Source of the DNA: CAYONZ01 sp964405465
GTDB lineage: Bacteria; Bdellovibrionota; Bdellovibrionia; Bdellovibrionales; JAMPXM01
Direction of reading: 5' to 3'
DNA length: 64,000 bases
Assembly (NCBI GenBank): GCA_964405465.1
Contig: CAYONZ010000002.1
Location: 104,298-168,297 of the forward strand
Part shown: positions 35,352 through 44,759 of the stretch, piece by piece
Layout: each line of letters opens with the position of its first letter
Numbering within the stretch: the first letter of the stretch is position 1
Translations under genes and position numbers: made by a program
The notes under the pieces: generated by a model
Databases searched by the model: none
What the model was told of the DNA's origin: nothing
What the model saw: only the letters and a program-made list of their open reading frames with translations

Positions 35352-36329
35352 TTAGTGGGCATATGTGCCTGGCGGGGATTCTTGTATCAAATAGTTAAAT
35401 TGCAAGAAATCCTTTAATGAAAAAAAACGGTTAAGTTCTGGGATCAACCTCTTCGCAATTAAAAATCCACCGCTAGTTGCCATGGTGAAACTCATGGGCC
35501 GATTGGTTTTTTCGACATCAATTTTCAGCTGTTGAATTTGATCAATTAGAGTGAGCAATATCTGATATTGCCGATAGAGAGCCTGAAGGTTTGAATCTTT
35601 AGACGACAGCTCCCAAGTTTTTGATGGCAGATCATGAGCAGATCTTTGTCTCAGATTGCCTGTTAACTCAAGAGTTGCACGGTCAATCTTCGCCATAGTA
35701 TCCATCAAAGCGAATGTGAGAATGATGTATTGAAGTTGAGCACTCTGTTCGTAATCGAGTCCGATGAGATCAGAAGGCTGCAACCTTCGCTTTACAATCT
35801 TTTCAAGTAACAATCGGTGTTGTTGATCAAATCGAAATTTCATACTCAATACCAGAGTGTCAAATGCGAGAAGCCGCATCAGCAAGTGCGTTCGTGTTTC
35901 AAGATCTCTATCGATGATTGAAGAGGAACTCGAATCAGGCTGTATTTGCGCCTGGGGTTGTTTTTTTTCTATAAGAAAATTGAGATAGGCTGCATTTAAA
36001 AGCCATTGCGCTTGGTGTGGTATTTTTTCGCGCAGAGCAAGCTGCGTTTCTGGCGAGAGCTGACCTGAAGATTCTTTGGCAACGATCGAAACATAGTCCA
36101 TCAGATAATCGACAGCCGGACTCTTCATGCCGATCTCGGCTAGAAACTGTTTTTCCGAAGGGTTCGCAACTAAATCCCTGCAGCTCTGGTGATTATGATA
36201 TTCAATTTTAACATTTTCGCTTGGGCCATCGGTGGCCACTGCCTTAGGAAAATAAAAAAAGAAAAGCACATTGATCGCAAGGCTTAAAAATACCAAAGAC
36301 TGTCTGTGCGGAAAAATTTTTGATCTCAA
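35352..36329 (-). CDS. Exported protein of unknown function
   Basis: 325 residues from TTG 36329 (MRSKIFPHRQSL), with a signal peptide hydrophobic core LVFLSLAINVLFFFYF and cleavage after AVAT. The mature protein is helical, with no Cys pairs of note, and I do not recognise it. It overlaps the upstream gene's stop by three bases. Its segment AQLQYIILTFALMDTM resembles SDLQYLILSRHVQNEI in the neighbour, so the two may be distant paralogues. Location: periplasm (inference). Confidence 0.6.
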   Translation of the reverse strand: MRSKIFPHRQSLVFLSLAINVLFFFYFPKAVATDGPSENVKIEYHNHQSCRDLVANPSEKQFLAEIGMKSPAVDYLMDYVSIVAKESSGQLSPETQLALREKIPHQAQWLLNAAYLNFLIEKKQPQAQIQPDSSSSSIIDRDLETRTHLLMRLLAFDTLVLSMKFRFDQQHRLLLEKIVKRRLQPSDLIGLDYEQSAQLQYIILTFALMDTMAKIDRATLELTGNLRQRSAHDLPSKTWELSSKDSNLQALYRQYQILLTLIDQIQQLKIDVEKTNRPMSFTMATSGGFLIAKRLIPELNRFFSLKDFLQFNYLIQESPPGTYAH

Positions 36330-37417
36330 TGCAGCTCCCGTTTTTGCACTTGGGTTTTCATGGGCGGTCTTACAAGAATCTGGCTGACCAAATAATCCAA
36401 GAGAGTTTGTTGGGGTAGTTTCTTGGCAAGTGGCGAAAAGCGCGGATCTGGATGCTTCAACTCACGCGTCTTTTGGTAGCCAACGGCGAGACTAAGACCA
36501 ACGGTCTTGACTTCTCCTGCGATGTCGCGAACTGATTCGTCAAAATATACTCTGTGGGCTTGATCAAGCATCGTGAGACGAATGAACAAATCGATTTTGC
36601 GTTGGTTCAATTCTTTCTGAAGTGCCTCGAGCCGAAGCGACTGGTCAGGGGTACGACGTTCAAGTGAACTCAACACAGCAAGTTCGGCTTCTGAGTTGTC
36701 CTTTTCAATAATCTCATTTTGGACATGGCGGCTGAGAATAAGATATTGGAGATCACTGGCCTCTGTTCGAGGCAGTGGCAAGAAATCCTTGACGGTCAAT
36801 GTTTGTAGGTGAGCGACTTCTCTTGCATGTTCATCTGTTGAGTCGATAGCAGATTGTCTTGTGTGAATCAGTGTGGTCATCATGACAATCATTGGTTTGA
36901 CCTTCATTTCGAGAAGATCTATGGCATCAGTTATTTTACCTTGTCGGTCACTAATTTTTTGTTGCGTGAGTTTTAAAAGTTTCAAAATTTCATTTCGAGC
37001 ATTGATATAGAAGTCAACTTCCGAGATATACGGGCGCTCAACAAAAATCGCATCTCGGTAAGCATAGGAGGTTGGTTGATGCAAAAAACTTCTCAGTCCA
37101 TTGGCCTCAGATTTTTCAAACCGCAGCACTTGGCGCTGAAATGCATGTGTTGCACTTTTTTGCTTAAGGCTCATCAGGTTTTCAAGAACCCCCACCGGAT
37201 CGAGAAATTCCCTGCTGAAATCAGATGGCTTTATTGTCTCTGCAATTGTCTCTGGTACAATCGAATCACAGAATTTTTTTGTTTCCGCAGCCATGCTGTG
37301 CACGCAAATCAATAGTGAGCAAAGTACGAATGCGGTTGAAGTGGCTAGATGCCGAACGCCTCTCTTTTGCGATTTACCAGGCTGCAATGCACTTGGTTTG
37401 AGTTTCAATCGGTTCAT
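36326..37417 (-). CDS. Exported protein of unknown function, possible paralogue of its neighbour
   Basis: 363 residues from ATG 37417. An upstream frame reaches 37495, but the signal peptide with core STAFVLCSLLICVHSMAA fits the shorter form or a little longer. The mature protein is predominantly helical and polar. DLQYLILSRHVQNEI and a central acidic coiled region are weakly similar to the downstream gene product. The stop overlaps the next gene's TTG start (TTGA). No function is recognised. The pair may form one exported module. Confidence 0.55.
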   Translation of the reverse strand: MNRLKLKPSALQPGKSQKRGVRHLATSTAFVLCSLLICVHSMAAETKKFCDSIVPETIAETIKPSDFSREFLDPVGVLENLMSLKQKSATHAFQRQVLRFEKSEANGLRSFLHQPTSYAYRDAIFVERPYISEVDFYINARNEILKLLKLTQQKISDRQGKITDAIDLLEMKVKPMIVMMTTLIHTRQSAIDSTDEHAREVAHLQTLTVKDFLPLPRTEASDLQYLILSRHVQNEIIEKDNSEAELAVLSSLERRTPDQSLRLEALQKELNQRKIDLFIRLTMLDQAHRVYFDESVRDIAGEVKTVGLSLAVGYQKTRELKHPDPRFSPLAKKLPQQTLLDYLVSQILVRPPMKTQVQKRELH

Positions 37418-37828
37418 ACGCACAGCTAATTCTCCATCGACCGAGGTAGATTTTGGACCCATACTTGTGAATGTGGACTGAGTGAATTGGCCCATATATA
37501 CAAGTTTGGTCAGTCAATTGGACTTCAAAATTGAGGCCAAACTTGCAATGCTTGGTGGCTGTCAGCCGCAAGATATTCGTCTATAGAGTCTCGAGTAGGA
37601 GTGGGACTTCGCATAAGAGGCAGGTGAACCCCAATTTGGCACAGAATCACTAAAGTGTAGACATAGAATACCAGATCGAAGCTATTTCAGACCAATTGAG
37701 GACAAGGCCTAGAATTATCTCATTCGAAACGGTGCTATGCGGAGTTGTGTCAAAACATTAGACAGTTCAGTTTCAATGCCACAGGGGTTGGGACTTGAGA
37801 TTTGATCTTCCCGATCAATTTGCAAACC
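37418..37828. other. Gene-free region with a remnant of the 161-bp element family
   Basis: Around 400 bases before the rsmE stop hold no convincing gene. The only recognisable structure is a 22-base match to one end of the 161-bp element at 37690-37711. Both flanking genes are on the minus strand, so this region should contain the promoter of the exported-protein pair. Confidence 0.5.
37690..37711. repeat. Solo end of a decayed 161-bp-family element
   Basis: GACCAATTGAGGACAAGGCCTA matches the right end of the 161-bp element (GACCAATTGAGGACACGCCCTA) at 20 of 22 positions. No left end was found nearby, so it is a remnant or a truncated copy. Confidence 0.5.
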
Positions 37829-38536
37829 TCAGATGTAGAGTGCGAGCAAAGCAATCGTCGCAGTTTCAACAGAGAGAGGACGGGTTCCCCAGTGTCCACA
37901 CCGAACTCCCAAAGATTCCAATTTGGCAATCTCGTAATCGATGAAACCACCTTCAGGCCCAATAAATAAAAAATGTTTAACAGCGTTACTGAGTTCAATT
38001 TTCTCGTGAGCGTCAGGATGTGCGACCCAGGCGGTGTGATCAACGAGGAGATTCGGCAAGTGGTCTTCGACAAAAGGTTTAAAATAACGATGTAACACCA
38101 CCTCAGGGAATATGGTGTCTTCGCTTTGTTCGAGTCCATGCTGAAGGCAATGACGAATATGCTGGGGAGCAAGGTGCGGCGAGGCCCAAAAACTTTTTTC
38201 TACCCGGTAACTATGAAAAATGTGAACACGTCGAACTCCCATCGAAGTGATCTGCGAGAGAAGTCGCGACAAAACTTTGGGCCTTGGCAACGCGATTGCC
38301 AGTTCTAATTCCAGCTTGGGAGGCGGGGGAGTCTCGAGCAGTGGCCTAAGTGTCATTGATCTAGGTTGTTTCTCTAAAAGCTCTGCCGAGCCTTTGAGGC
38401 CCCCTATTTGACCCACCCGAAGTCGATCTCCAGCTTGGGGTTTGATCACTTTTTGTAAGTGATCAAACCTCCGGTCCGTTAAAGTGAGGAGCCCGTCATC
38501 ACTGAGCTCATCTGCAGAAAACAGAATCAAATTCAT
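37829..38536 (-). CDS. rsmE: 16S rRNA (uracil1498-N3)-methyltransferase
   Basis: SPOUT-class methyltransferase of 16S rRNA U1498. 235 residues. N-terminal PUA-like part includes DRRFDHLQKVIKPQAGDRLRVGQ. The knotted SAM site is IGPEGGFIDYEIAKLESLGV near residue 187 and the C-terminal RPLSVETATIALLALY; most members have LRTETA here, so LSVETA is slightly divergent. Its ATG overlaps the stop of the upstream ABC-F gene (TAATG at 38534-38538), indicating coupling. Confidence 0.9.
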   Translation of the reverse strand: MNLILFSADELSDDGLLTLTDRRFDHLQKVIKPQAGDRLRVGQIGGLKGSAELLEKQPRSMTLRPLLETPPPPKLELELAIALPRPKVLSRLLSQITSMGVRRVHIFHSYRVEKSFWASPHLAPQHIRHCLQHGLEQSEDTIFPEVVLHRYFKPFVEDHLPNLLVDHTAWVAHPDAHEKIELSNAVKHFLFIGPEGGFIDYEIAKLESLGVRCGHWGTRPLSVETATIALLALYI

Positions 38537-40158
38537 TATGAAAGTTGCGCCTTTTTCTCAAGATAGTAATCCCAAGTGCCATCAGTGACTCGCAATTGAT
38601 TTTTATCCAATTCAAAAACCCGAGTGGTGATCTCTCGCAAAAAGTGCCGATCATGGCTGACAATCATTACCGTTCCAGGAAAATTTTTAATTGCTTCAAG
38701 CAAAACCTCTCGAGACAAAATATCGAGATGGTTCGTAGGTTCGTCCAAAACTAAAAAGTTAACAGGCCGAGCGAGAATCGTGGCCAAGACAACACGACTT
38801 TTTTCGCCACCTGAAAGGATCGAAACCTTTTTTTCAACTTCATCCCCAGAAAACTTAAATGCGCCTAAGAGAGCCCTTACTGTACCGATCGAAGCTTGCG
38901 GAATTCTTGAGTGCACCTCTTCGAAAACAGTATTGTCCGGATTGAGTACATCGAGTGAATTCTGTGAAAAGTACCCAACCTCAATACTGGCACCAATCAC
39001 ACTTTGCCCTTCTGATTTGTCCGTTTGACCGGTCACGATTTTGAGAAGTGTGGATTTACCAGCACCGTTTACGCCAACAACAGCGACTCTATCCAGTCGT
39101 TTCACCAGGGCATTGGCATTTTTAAATACAAGTTTTTCTTTTCCCTCGGCAGTGGTCCATATTTTTCCGAGGTCTTGAATTTTTAAGACCTCTTCTCCTC
39201 CTCGAGGAGGCACCGGCCATTCGAATGTCATCACTTTTTCATCTTGGGGAATTTCAATTCGTTCGATTTTGTCGATTTTCTTTACTCGTGATTGCACTTG
39301 AGCCGCATGCGAGGCTCTAGCTGCGAAGCGAGCAATAAACTCTTCTTCTTTGGCAAGCATTTCATCTTGGCGTCTGGCGGCGGCAATGAGCTGTTCAAGG
39401 CGGACTGCGCGTTCACGCTCATAGAAATCGTAGTTTCCGCCATAAACAGTAATTGTTTGATTGGCGACCTCTACAGTTTTTGAACAAATTCGGTTTAAAA
39501 AATCACGATCGTGGCTCGTCATTAGGAGCGAGCCTTTAAAGTTGACCAGCCATTGTTCCAGCCAAATGATCGACTCAAGATCAAGGTGGTTGGTCGGCTC
39601 ATCCATCAATAAGACATCTGGGTTGAGAGCCAAGATTTTTGCAAGAGCAATACGCATCTTCCAGCCGCCACTAAAGCTTTCGGTGGGCCGATGATAGTCC
39701 TCAGGGCCTATGCCCAAGCCCGTTAAAATTTCGGCGGCTCTCGATTCAAGATCATATCCTCCGAGGCGCTCAAACTCCGACTGAAGCTCTCCATACTCTT
39801 CAAGAAGTTTTGTCATTTCATCTTCTTCAAGAACTTCGACCAATTGCAAATCGAGTTCAGCTAAACGTTTCTGAATGGCTGGAACTCGAGCCACTGCAGT
39901 CTTAACCTCCTCGAGGGCTGACCGGCCTTTCATTCCTTCGATGTTTTGTGAAAAATAGCCGACCACGGTGCGCTCGGGCTTAGAGATGCGGCCCTCATCA
40001 GGCCGCTCCTCACCAGTGATCATGCGAAAAATAGTCGTTTTGCCGGCTCCATTTGGGCCAACAAGCGCGATTTTTTCCCCTGGGTTGATTTGAAAAGTTC
40101 CGTTGCGATATAGAACTTTGTTTCCGTAATGTTTTGAAATACCTGAAATATGAATCAT
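38536..40158 (-). CDS. ABC-F family ATPase (ribosome-associated type)
   Basis: 540 residues with two ABC modules and no membrane helices. First module: Walker A GPNGAGKTTIF near residue 35, signature ESFSGGWKMRIALAK, Walker B VLLMDEPTNHLDLES. Second module: GVNGAGKSTLL, SILSGGEKSRVVLA, LVLDEPTNHLD. The linker has a charged coiled coil (AVRLEQLIAAARRQDEMLAKEEEF). This is the ABC-F pattern; members act on the ribosome (EttA, Uup, YbiT) or in antibiotic resistance. Which subfamily is not decidable by eye. It precedes rsmE with a one-base overlap (TAATG). Confidence 0.93.
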   Translation of the reverse strand: MIHISGISKHYGNKVLYRNGTFQINPGEKIALVGPNGAGKTTIFRMITGEERPDEGRISKPERTVVGYFSQNIEGMKGRSALEEVKTAVARVPAIQKRLAELDLQLVEVLEEDEMTKLLEEYGELQSEFERLGGYDLESRAAEILTGLGIGPEDYHRPTESFSGGWKMRIALAKILALNPDVLLMDEPTNHLDLESIIWLEQWLVNFKGSLLMTSHDRDFLNRICSKTVEVANQTITVYGGNYDFYERERAVRLEQLIAAARRQDEMLAKEEEFIARFAARASHAAQVQSRVKKIDKIERIEIPQDEKVMTFEWPVPPRGGEEVLKIQDLGKIWTTAEGKEKLVFKNANALVKRLDRVAVVGVNGAGKSTLLKIVTGQTDKSEGQSVIGASIEVGYFSQNSLDVLNPDNTVFEEVHSRIPQASIGTVRALLGAFKFSGDEVEKKVSILSGGEKSRVVLATILARPVNFLVLDEPTNHLDILSREVLLEAIKNFPGTVMIVSHDRHFLREITTRVFELDKNQLRVTDGTWDYYLEKKAQLS

Positions 40159-40191
40159 GGGCCGACCCTATCATAGGAAAAGGCCAGAGTT

Positions 40192-40222
40192 CAAAAAAAA
40201 AGAGCCCTCAAACGGAGGGCTC
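40192..40222 (-). terminator. Intrinsic terminator of the dihaem cytochrome gene
   Basis: On the minus strand GAGCCCTC CGTTT GAGGGCTC (40202-40222) forms an 8-bp perfect stem, followed by a run of T (A-run at 40192-40201 on the plus strand). It lies just downstream of the gene ending at 40241. The plus-strand sequence begins with the A-run, so termination is expected only on the minus strand. Confidence 0.85.
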
Positions 40223-40240
40223 ACTCAAGTTATTTTAAAT

Positions 40241-41089
40241 TTATTTTACAAGATTCTGGCGAAACCAGAGTTTAGCCTTTGTCGGCTGCATGAGTTTGGG
40301 CAAGTGCACGCCATTATTATCGTGGCACTTCATGCACAGCTGAGGAAGGTAAACTGCTCTCCCGAAGACATCTGGATCTTTTGCCTGGGCGGCTTTCACG
40401 ATTTCCCGAGCCTCAAGCTCAGCGTCGTTGCGATAAGCCTCGGCAAAATGTAAAAGGTTGTTGTTCTTTAGGTCTGTCAAAATGCGAACGATTTCACTCG
40501 CAGTTTTTTCTGTCATGGCGAAGTCTTGAATGCCAGCATTGTATGAAGTGAGAATGTAACCATAGGCCGTCAACATTCCATTCATGCTTTTGCAAACATA
40601 CGGATTTCTTCCAGGTAGATTGCAGCGCTTGACCGTAGAATCCCAATCGTGTTTGAAAACCTCATCCCAGTTGATTCCACTCGCAGGGGCTGTGGAGCTG
40701 TGGCAATTCATGCACTGAGTGCGGATTAGGTTTGCAGCCACCAAAGTTTGAGGATCTTGATTTTGTGCGAAAGCTCCCATTTCTTGGGCGTATTTCTCAA
40801 CACCTTTCAAACCATCGACATGCTCTGGGCGGTTCATTTTAATTTTCTGAATGATGTTCTCAACATTTTCGACGAGAGCTCCAGAGATTGAAGCAAAATA
40901 AGGATAGTTAACTTGCATAAGCTCACGTTGTGCATCTAGAAGATTCACTGTGGCCCGCATGTTCTGCATGCGAAGACAGACTTCAGGCTGTCGCAGTGGA
41001 TCTGTGCAAAGGCCTTTCGACTGTGCTTTGGCACTTGAAGCCAAGATGGTTCCCAAAAATAGTGATGTTATGATTGTGATAATTCTCAT
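40241..41089 (-). CDS. Periplasmic dihaem cytochrome c-type protein
   Basis: 282 residues from ATG 41089, preceded by GGGAGGGG. Signal peptide IITSLFLGTILASSAKA. Two CxxCH haem-binding motifs are visible: CMNCH (residues 126-130) and CMKCH (252-256), near the C-terminus of two similar helical halves; the long spacing implies two domains. Extra Cys occur near LCTDPLRQPEVCL and RCNLPGRNPYVCKS. It probably carries electrons in the periplasm; partner unknown. It is transcribed from about 41100 and ended by the terminator at 40192-40222. Confidence 0.88.
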   Translation of the reverse strand: MRIITIITSLFLGTILASSAKAQSKGLCTDPLRQPEVCLRMQNMRATVNLLDAQRELMQVNYPYFASISGALVENVENIIQKIKMNRPEHVDGLKGVEKYAQEMGAFAQNQDPQTLVAANLIRTQCMNCHSSTAPASGINWDEVFKHDWDSTVKRCNLPGRNPYVCKSMNGMLTAYGYILTSYNAGIQDFAMTEKTASEIVRILTDLKNNNLLHFAEAYRNDAELEAREIVKAAQAKDPDVFGRAVYLPQLCMKCHDNNGVHLPKLMQPTKAKLWFRQNLVK

Positions 41090-41195
41090 AGTCCCCTCCC
41101 TTTTCACTTAAAGTCATAGCGAGCTAAATTCTGGCTGGCAACGAGCGAATTAGGTTTTTCATGTGACAAATTGTCCTAAGGAGGGGCTTGTGGGG

Positions 41196-41226
41196 CCGGC
41201 CTAGAGAGGCCTCACCAAAAGTGAGG
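41196..41226. terminator. Hairpins downstream of the receiver gene
   Basis: GGCCTAGAGAGGCC and CTCACCAAAAGTGAG form two short hairpins next to the stop at 41234 on the minus strand. They could end the receiver gene's transcript, but no clear T-run is seen. Confidence 0.3.
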
Positions 41227-41233
41227 ATATATC

Positions 41234-41944
41234 CTAGCTTAGATTTTTTTTCTCGACCCACTTCTTAAGTTTATCGAGGTCCTCTGGGGAGAGTTTTAGA
41301 TAGGTCAACGTATAGCGCCATTTCTTGAACTCATCGGCCCAGTGTTTACCAGAGATTTTAAAGCCGGTAGGGGAGATCCCGAGGTGGGCCCAAACGTTGG
41401 ATTGGAGCTCTATTTGTTTTTCATGATTGCCTTCAAGGTCACCGATATCATGCGGGGTTAGCACGGTCATAAAGACTTCACTAATTGTTTCGATTTGCAT
41501 GGCGTAGGTGATCACGAGTTGGCCTTGCAGATTGTCTTTGATGACTTCGACCGCATCATAGCTTGGGGTGGCGGGAACACGGCCCAAGATTTCACCGATT
41601 TTTTCGATGAAGGGCTCTTTTTTGATCGGCTTAATCATATACCCGTGAATGTCGAGTTTCCGCGCACGTTCGATGTCTTTGCGTTCACTTCGAGCTGTTA
41701 AAAAGACGACAGGGAGGTGGCGATTTCGGAGAGAGCGGCGGAGTTGCTCAACAAATTCAAAACCAGATTGATGAGGCATGTTGACATCTACAATGGCGAG
41801 AGAGAATCGATATTTATCGAGCAGCTCAAACGCATCAAACGGGTTGGCCGCAGACATGACCTGATGACCTTGCCCAGTCATTAAAAAGGTTTTGATCAAG
41901 TTCACGATTTCGGTATCATCATCAACAACAAGAACCATCGCCAC
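41234..41944 (-). CDS. Response regulator with receiver and unrecognised C-terminal domain
   Basis: About 236 residues from GTG 41944 (GAGGAG ahead) or 234 from ATG 41938. Residues 1-120 are a receiver: VVDDDTEIVNLI, phosphoacceptor Asp in FSLAIVDVNMPHQSGFE, and the Lys in YMIKPIKKE. From about residue 140 a beta-rich domain starts (GQLVITYAMQIETISEVFMTVLTPHDIGDLEGN), somewhat like a PilZ domain but without the RxxxR motif that binds c-di-GMP. It is divergent from kup. Output is unknown. Confidence 0.78.
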   Translation of the reverse strand: MAMVLVVDDDTEIVNLIKTFLMTGQGHQVMSAANPFDAFELLDKYRFSLAIVDVNMPHQSGFEFVEQLRRSLRNRHLPVVFLTARSERKDIERARKLDIHGYMIKPIKKEPFIEKIGEILGRVPATPSYDAVEVIKDNLQGQLVITYAMQIETISEVFMTVLTPHDIGDLEGNHEKQIELQSNVWAHLGISPTGFKISGKHWADEFKKWRYTLTYLKLSPEDLDKLKKWVEKKNLS

Positions 41945-42033
41945 AGCTGTCTTCTCCTCAAGATGTTGGGTGTACTTGTTTAAGGCTAACAGACGGTCAC
42001 GGTGCTCGCAAGGGTTTAGCAATTTGGAGTTCT

Positions 42034-44004
42034 ATGCGCAAAACACTCAATGATTTTCGTTCACACCTTTCGGAATTTGCGTTGCGCACGCGAAGCGCAC
42101 AAGGGCCAGGTGCTATGACCTTGGGCGCGTTGGGAGTGGCCTTCGGTGACATTGGAACATCTCCGCTCTACGCACTTAATGAAATCTTTTTTTCTCGACA
42201 AGGTCTGGAGGTCAATCAGGCTTCTGTTTTAGGGTGTGCCTCTTTGGTGTTTTGGGCTTTGACCTTAATAGTGTTAATTAAATACATTTTATTTGTTTTG
42301 CGAGCGGACTATGACAGTGAGGGCGGGGTCTTTGCTCTCTATGGATTGCTTTACAACTATAAAAAGCAAGGTCGGCGTTTGTTTTTATGGATGTTGATCT
42401 TGGCGGCTGGCTTTTTGTTGAGTGAGGGGGTCATTACGCCTGCGATCAGTGTCTTGTCGGCAGTTGAGGGATTGAAGATCGTGGCTCCACAAATCGAGAG
42501 TTACATTGTTCCCATTGCGATTGTGATTTTGTCGACGCTATTCTTTATTCAAAAACAGGGCACGGCGAAAGTGGGCCGATATTTTGGTCCGATCATTTTA
42601 CTTTGGTTTTTGGTGATCGCGATTTTTGGATTTCGCCAGGTGGTTCGTGCTCCAGATGTTTTTCGCGCGTTGAATCCCGTCTTGGGATTTTCGTTTTTAC
42701 TTAACTCAAGTTTCAAGACGGTTTTACTTGTCTTGGGAGGAGTCATTTTGGCGGTCACTGGCTGTGAATCGCTTTATGCTGATATGGGGCATTTTGGTCG
42801 ACGGGCGATTTCGCGTGGTTGGTTTTTTGTGGTCTACCCGGCGCTCATTTTAAACTACTTTGGACAGGCGGCATTTCTTTTGTCTGGTCAGCAGGTGCAA
42901 ATGCGGAGTCTTTTTTTTAGCCTGGTTCCACATGCCTTTATTTTTCCCATGGTTATTTTGGCGAGTGCGGCTGCTGCGATTGCTTCGCAAGCACTCATCT
43001 CGGGGGCGTACTCCTTACTTTCTCAGGCCACCGCATTGGGATTGTTTCCCCGTCATCGCATTATTCATACGCACCATCGGCATCATGGGCAGATCTATTC
43101 CCCCATGGTCAACTGGCTTTTGTTCCTCGGCACTATCCTTTTGGTCTTGGTCTTTTCGTCGAGTTCGCGATTGGCGGCATTGTATGGGCTTGGCCTTTCT
43201 GCAGTTATGCTCTCTACTTCGATTTCAATGCATGAAGTGGCTAGATTGATTTGGCGCTGGCCTTGGTATTTGACATGCGCCTTATTTGGAAGTCTGGCTC
43301 TGATCGACTTGGTTTTTGTGGGTGCAAGTTCGGTCAAATTTCTGCACGGCGGAGTTGTGCCCATTGCGATCGGCTTAGGCGTGTTTTTAGTGATGGCTGT
43401 TTGGCGTTGGGGACGCAAGGCCACCTTTGCTGCCTACGCTGCAATGAGCACTCGTACCCTTGGAGAGGTCTTGCAAAGTAAGGAGGGGGCTAGTTCATTT
43501 CTTGAAAAGAATGTACTTTTGATGGTTCCGAAACCCTTGGTGAGTCGCGAGGAGCCTGCCCCAGCACTTTTGCTGATGTTTTTGCAGCGTTACGGCCATT
43601 GGCCTAGACATTTAATTTTTTTAGAAGTGGTCCATCAAAAAACCCCGTTTGTGCACGAGCGCCGTTACGATATTCGCAGTTTTCAAAAATCTGAAACGCA
43701 TGGAACGGTGACAAGTGTTTCTGTCAATTTTGGTTTCATGGAGGAGCCAAACGTCGAGATTATTTTGGAGCAACTAGCAGCGCATAAAGAACTGCGACTA
43801 GATCAGGACCAGCGCAAGTGGCTGGTGCATGTCGCTCAAGAGAATATTTTGCTAGCCAAAGACAGTTCTATTTTTGTAAGGGCGCGACTGCGTATGTTTT
43901 TGGTGCTAAGGCAGCTTTCTCGCCCTGGACATTATTTTTATGGTCTTGGAAATCAGGTGCAGCTCTCGATTGAAGTGTTTCCGGTTAAATTGAATTCAGA
44001 CTGA
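42034..44004 (+). CDS. kup: Kup-type potassium transporter
   Basis: Low-affinity K+ uptake by proton symport in the inner membrane. 656 residues with about 12 membrane helices in the first 450 and a cytosolic C-terminal domain. Family sequence: LGVAFGDIGTSPLYALNEIF at residue 32, YILFVLRADYDSEGGVFALYGLL, FLLSEGVITPAISVLSAVEGLK, ADMGHFGRRAI and NYFGQAAFLL. The C-terminal part (PKPLVSREEPAPALLLMFLQRYG) is longer and less conserved. A GGAG precedes ATG 42034 by about five bases. A gene for a membrane protein follows 44 bases later. Confidence 0.95.
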   Translation: MRKTLNDFRSHLSEFALRTRSAQGPGAMTLGALGVAFGDIGTSPLYALNEIFFSRQGLEVNQASVLGCASLVFWALTLIVLIKYILFVLRADYDSEGGVFALYGLLYNYKKQGRRLFLWMLILAAGFLLSEGVITPAISVLSAVEGLKIVAPQIESYIVPIAIVILSTLFFIQKQGTAKVGRYFGPIILLWFLVIAIFGFRQVVRAPDVFRALNPVLGFSFLLNSSFKTVLLVLGGVILAVTGCESLYADMGHFGRRAISRGWFFVVYPALILNYFGQAAFLLSGQQVQMRSLFFSLVPHAFIFPMVILASAAAAIASQALISGAYSLLSQATALGLFPRHRIIHTHHRHHGQIYSPMVNWLLFLGTILLVLVFSSSSRLAALYGLGLSAVMLSTSISMHEVARLIWRWPWYLTCALFGSLALIDLVFVGASSVKFLHGGVVPIAIGLGVFLVMAVWRWGRKATFAAYAAMSTRTLGEVLQSKEGASSFLEKNVLLMVPKPLVSREEPAPALLLMFLQRYGHWPRHLIFLEVVHQKTPFVHERRYDIRSFQKSETHGTVTSVSVNFGFMEEPNVEIILEQLAAHKELRLDQDQRKWLVHVAQENILLAKDSSIFVRARLRMFLVLRQLSRPGHYFYGLGNQVQLSIEVFPVKLNSD

Positions 44005-44048
44005 AGGTCGTTTGCCTTTTTACTCGAGCTCTTCTACCATAAAAGTCT

Positions 44049-44624
44049 ATGTTTAAATCGACCACACAGCGGTATCGCAAGATCAATGGAATCGAGACAA
44101 TTGAAATTCGTGTCAATGAAGCACTTCAGCTTTTTGATTCAAGAGATCCTGCTCCGTTTCGTGCTCGAGATCTCGATGATGATTTTACCGACTATTTGAT
44201 TTCCTCGGCTGATGAAATTCCACTTGGCGATCCGATGCGAATTCAGATTTACATCGCCAGTCGTGCTGGTGATATCAAAGCAGAATCTATTGTCGAGGCT
44301 ATGAAAAGCTATTTTGAATATCAAATAGATTTGAAGAGAAATCAGTTTGGTAAAATCATTCGTATGGCGCAAATTTTTTTGCTTGTCGGTTTAGTTATTT
44401 TGACCTCTTGCCTGATTCTCGCTCAATGGGCCAAGCGCTTTGATTCTGAAATTTATGGTTCGACACTGCGAGAGGGAATTGTGATATTTGGATGGGTGTC
44501 GATGTGGAAACCTTTAGAGCTGATTCTTTTTGACTGGTATCCGATCTTCGACCGTATTCGTCTGTTTCGAAAATTGAAGGAAACTGAGATCCAGGTTGAG
44601 TTCGAGGGCAGAACTCCCTCCTGA
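44049..44624 (+). CDS. Membrane protein of unknown function
   Basis: 191 residues. The N-terminal 100 are soluble-looking with a beta/alpha mix (IRVNEALQLFDSRDPAPFRARDLDDDF). TM helices are near 108-128 (AQIFLLVGLVILTSCLILAQW) and 140-155 (GIVIFGWVSMWKPLELIL). It ends in a charged cytosolic tail. It is 44 bases after kup and possibly cotranscribed. No family is recognised with confidence. Confidence 0.6.
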   Translation: MFKSTTQRYRKINGIETIEIRVNEALQLFDSRDPAPFRARDLDDDFTDYLISSADEIPLGDPMRIQIYIASRAGDIKAESIVEAMKSYFEYQIDLKRNQFGKIIRMAQIFLLVGLVILTSCLILAQWAKRFDSEIYGSTLREGIVIFGWVSMWKPLELILFDWYPIFDRIRLFRKLKETEIQVEFEGRTPS

Positions 44625-44759
44625 ATTCGTGAATCTTCGTGATGCAGATCATAGATTTGGCAATATAGTGAAAATACCAGTTGAGCATCGTTTGCAATCT
44701 CCGTTACGATGACTCGAAAATCAGCACATTTAAACCTAAGCATGAAAACGGAGGCATCA

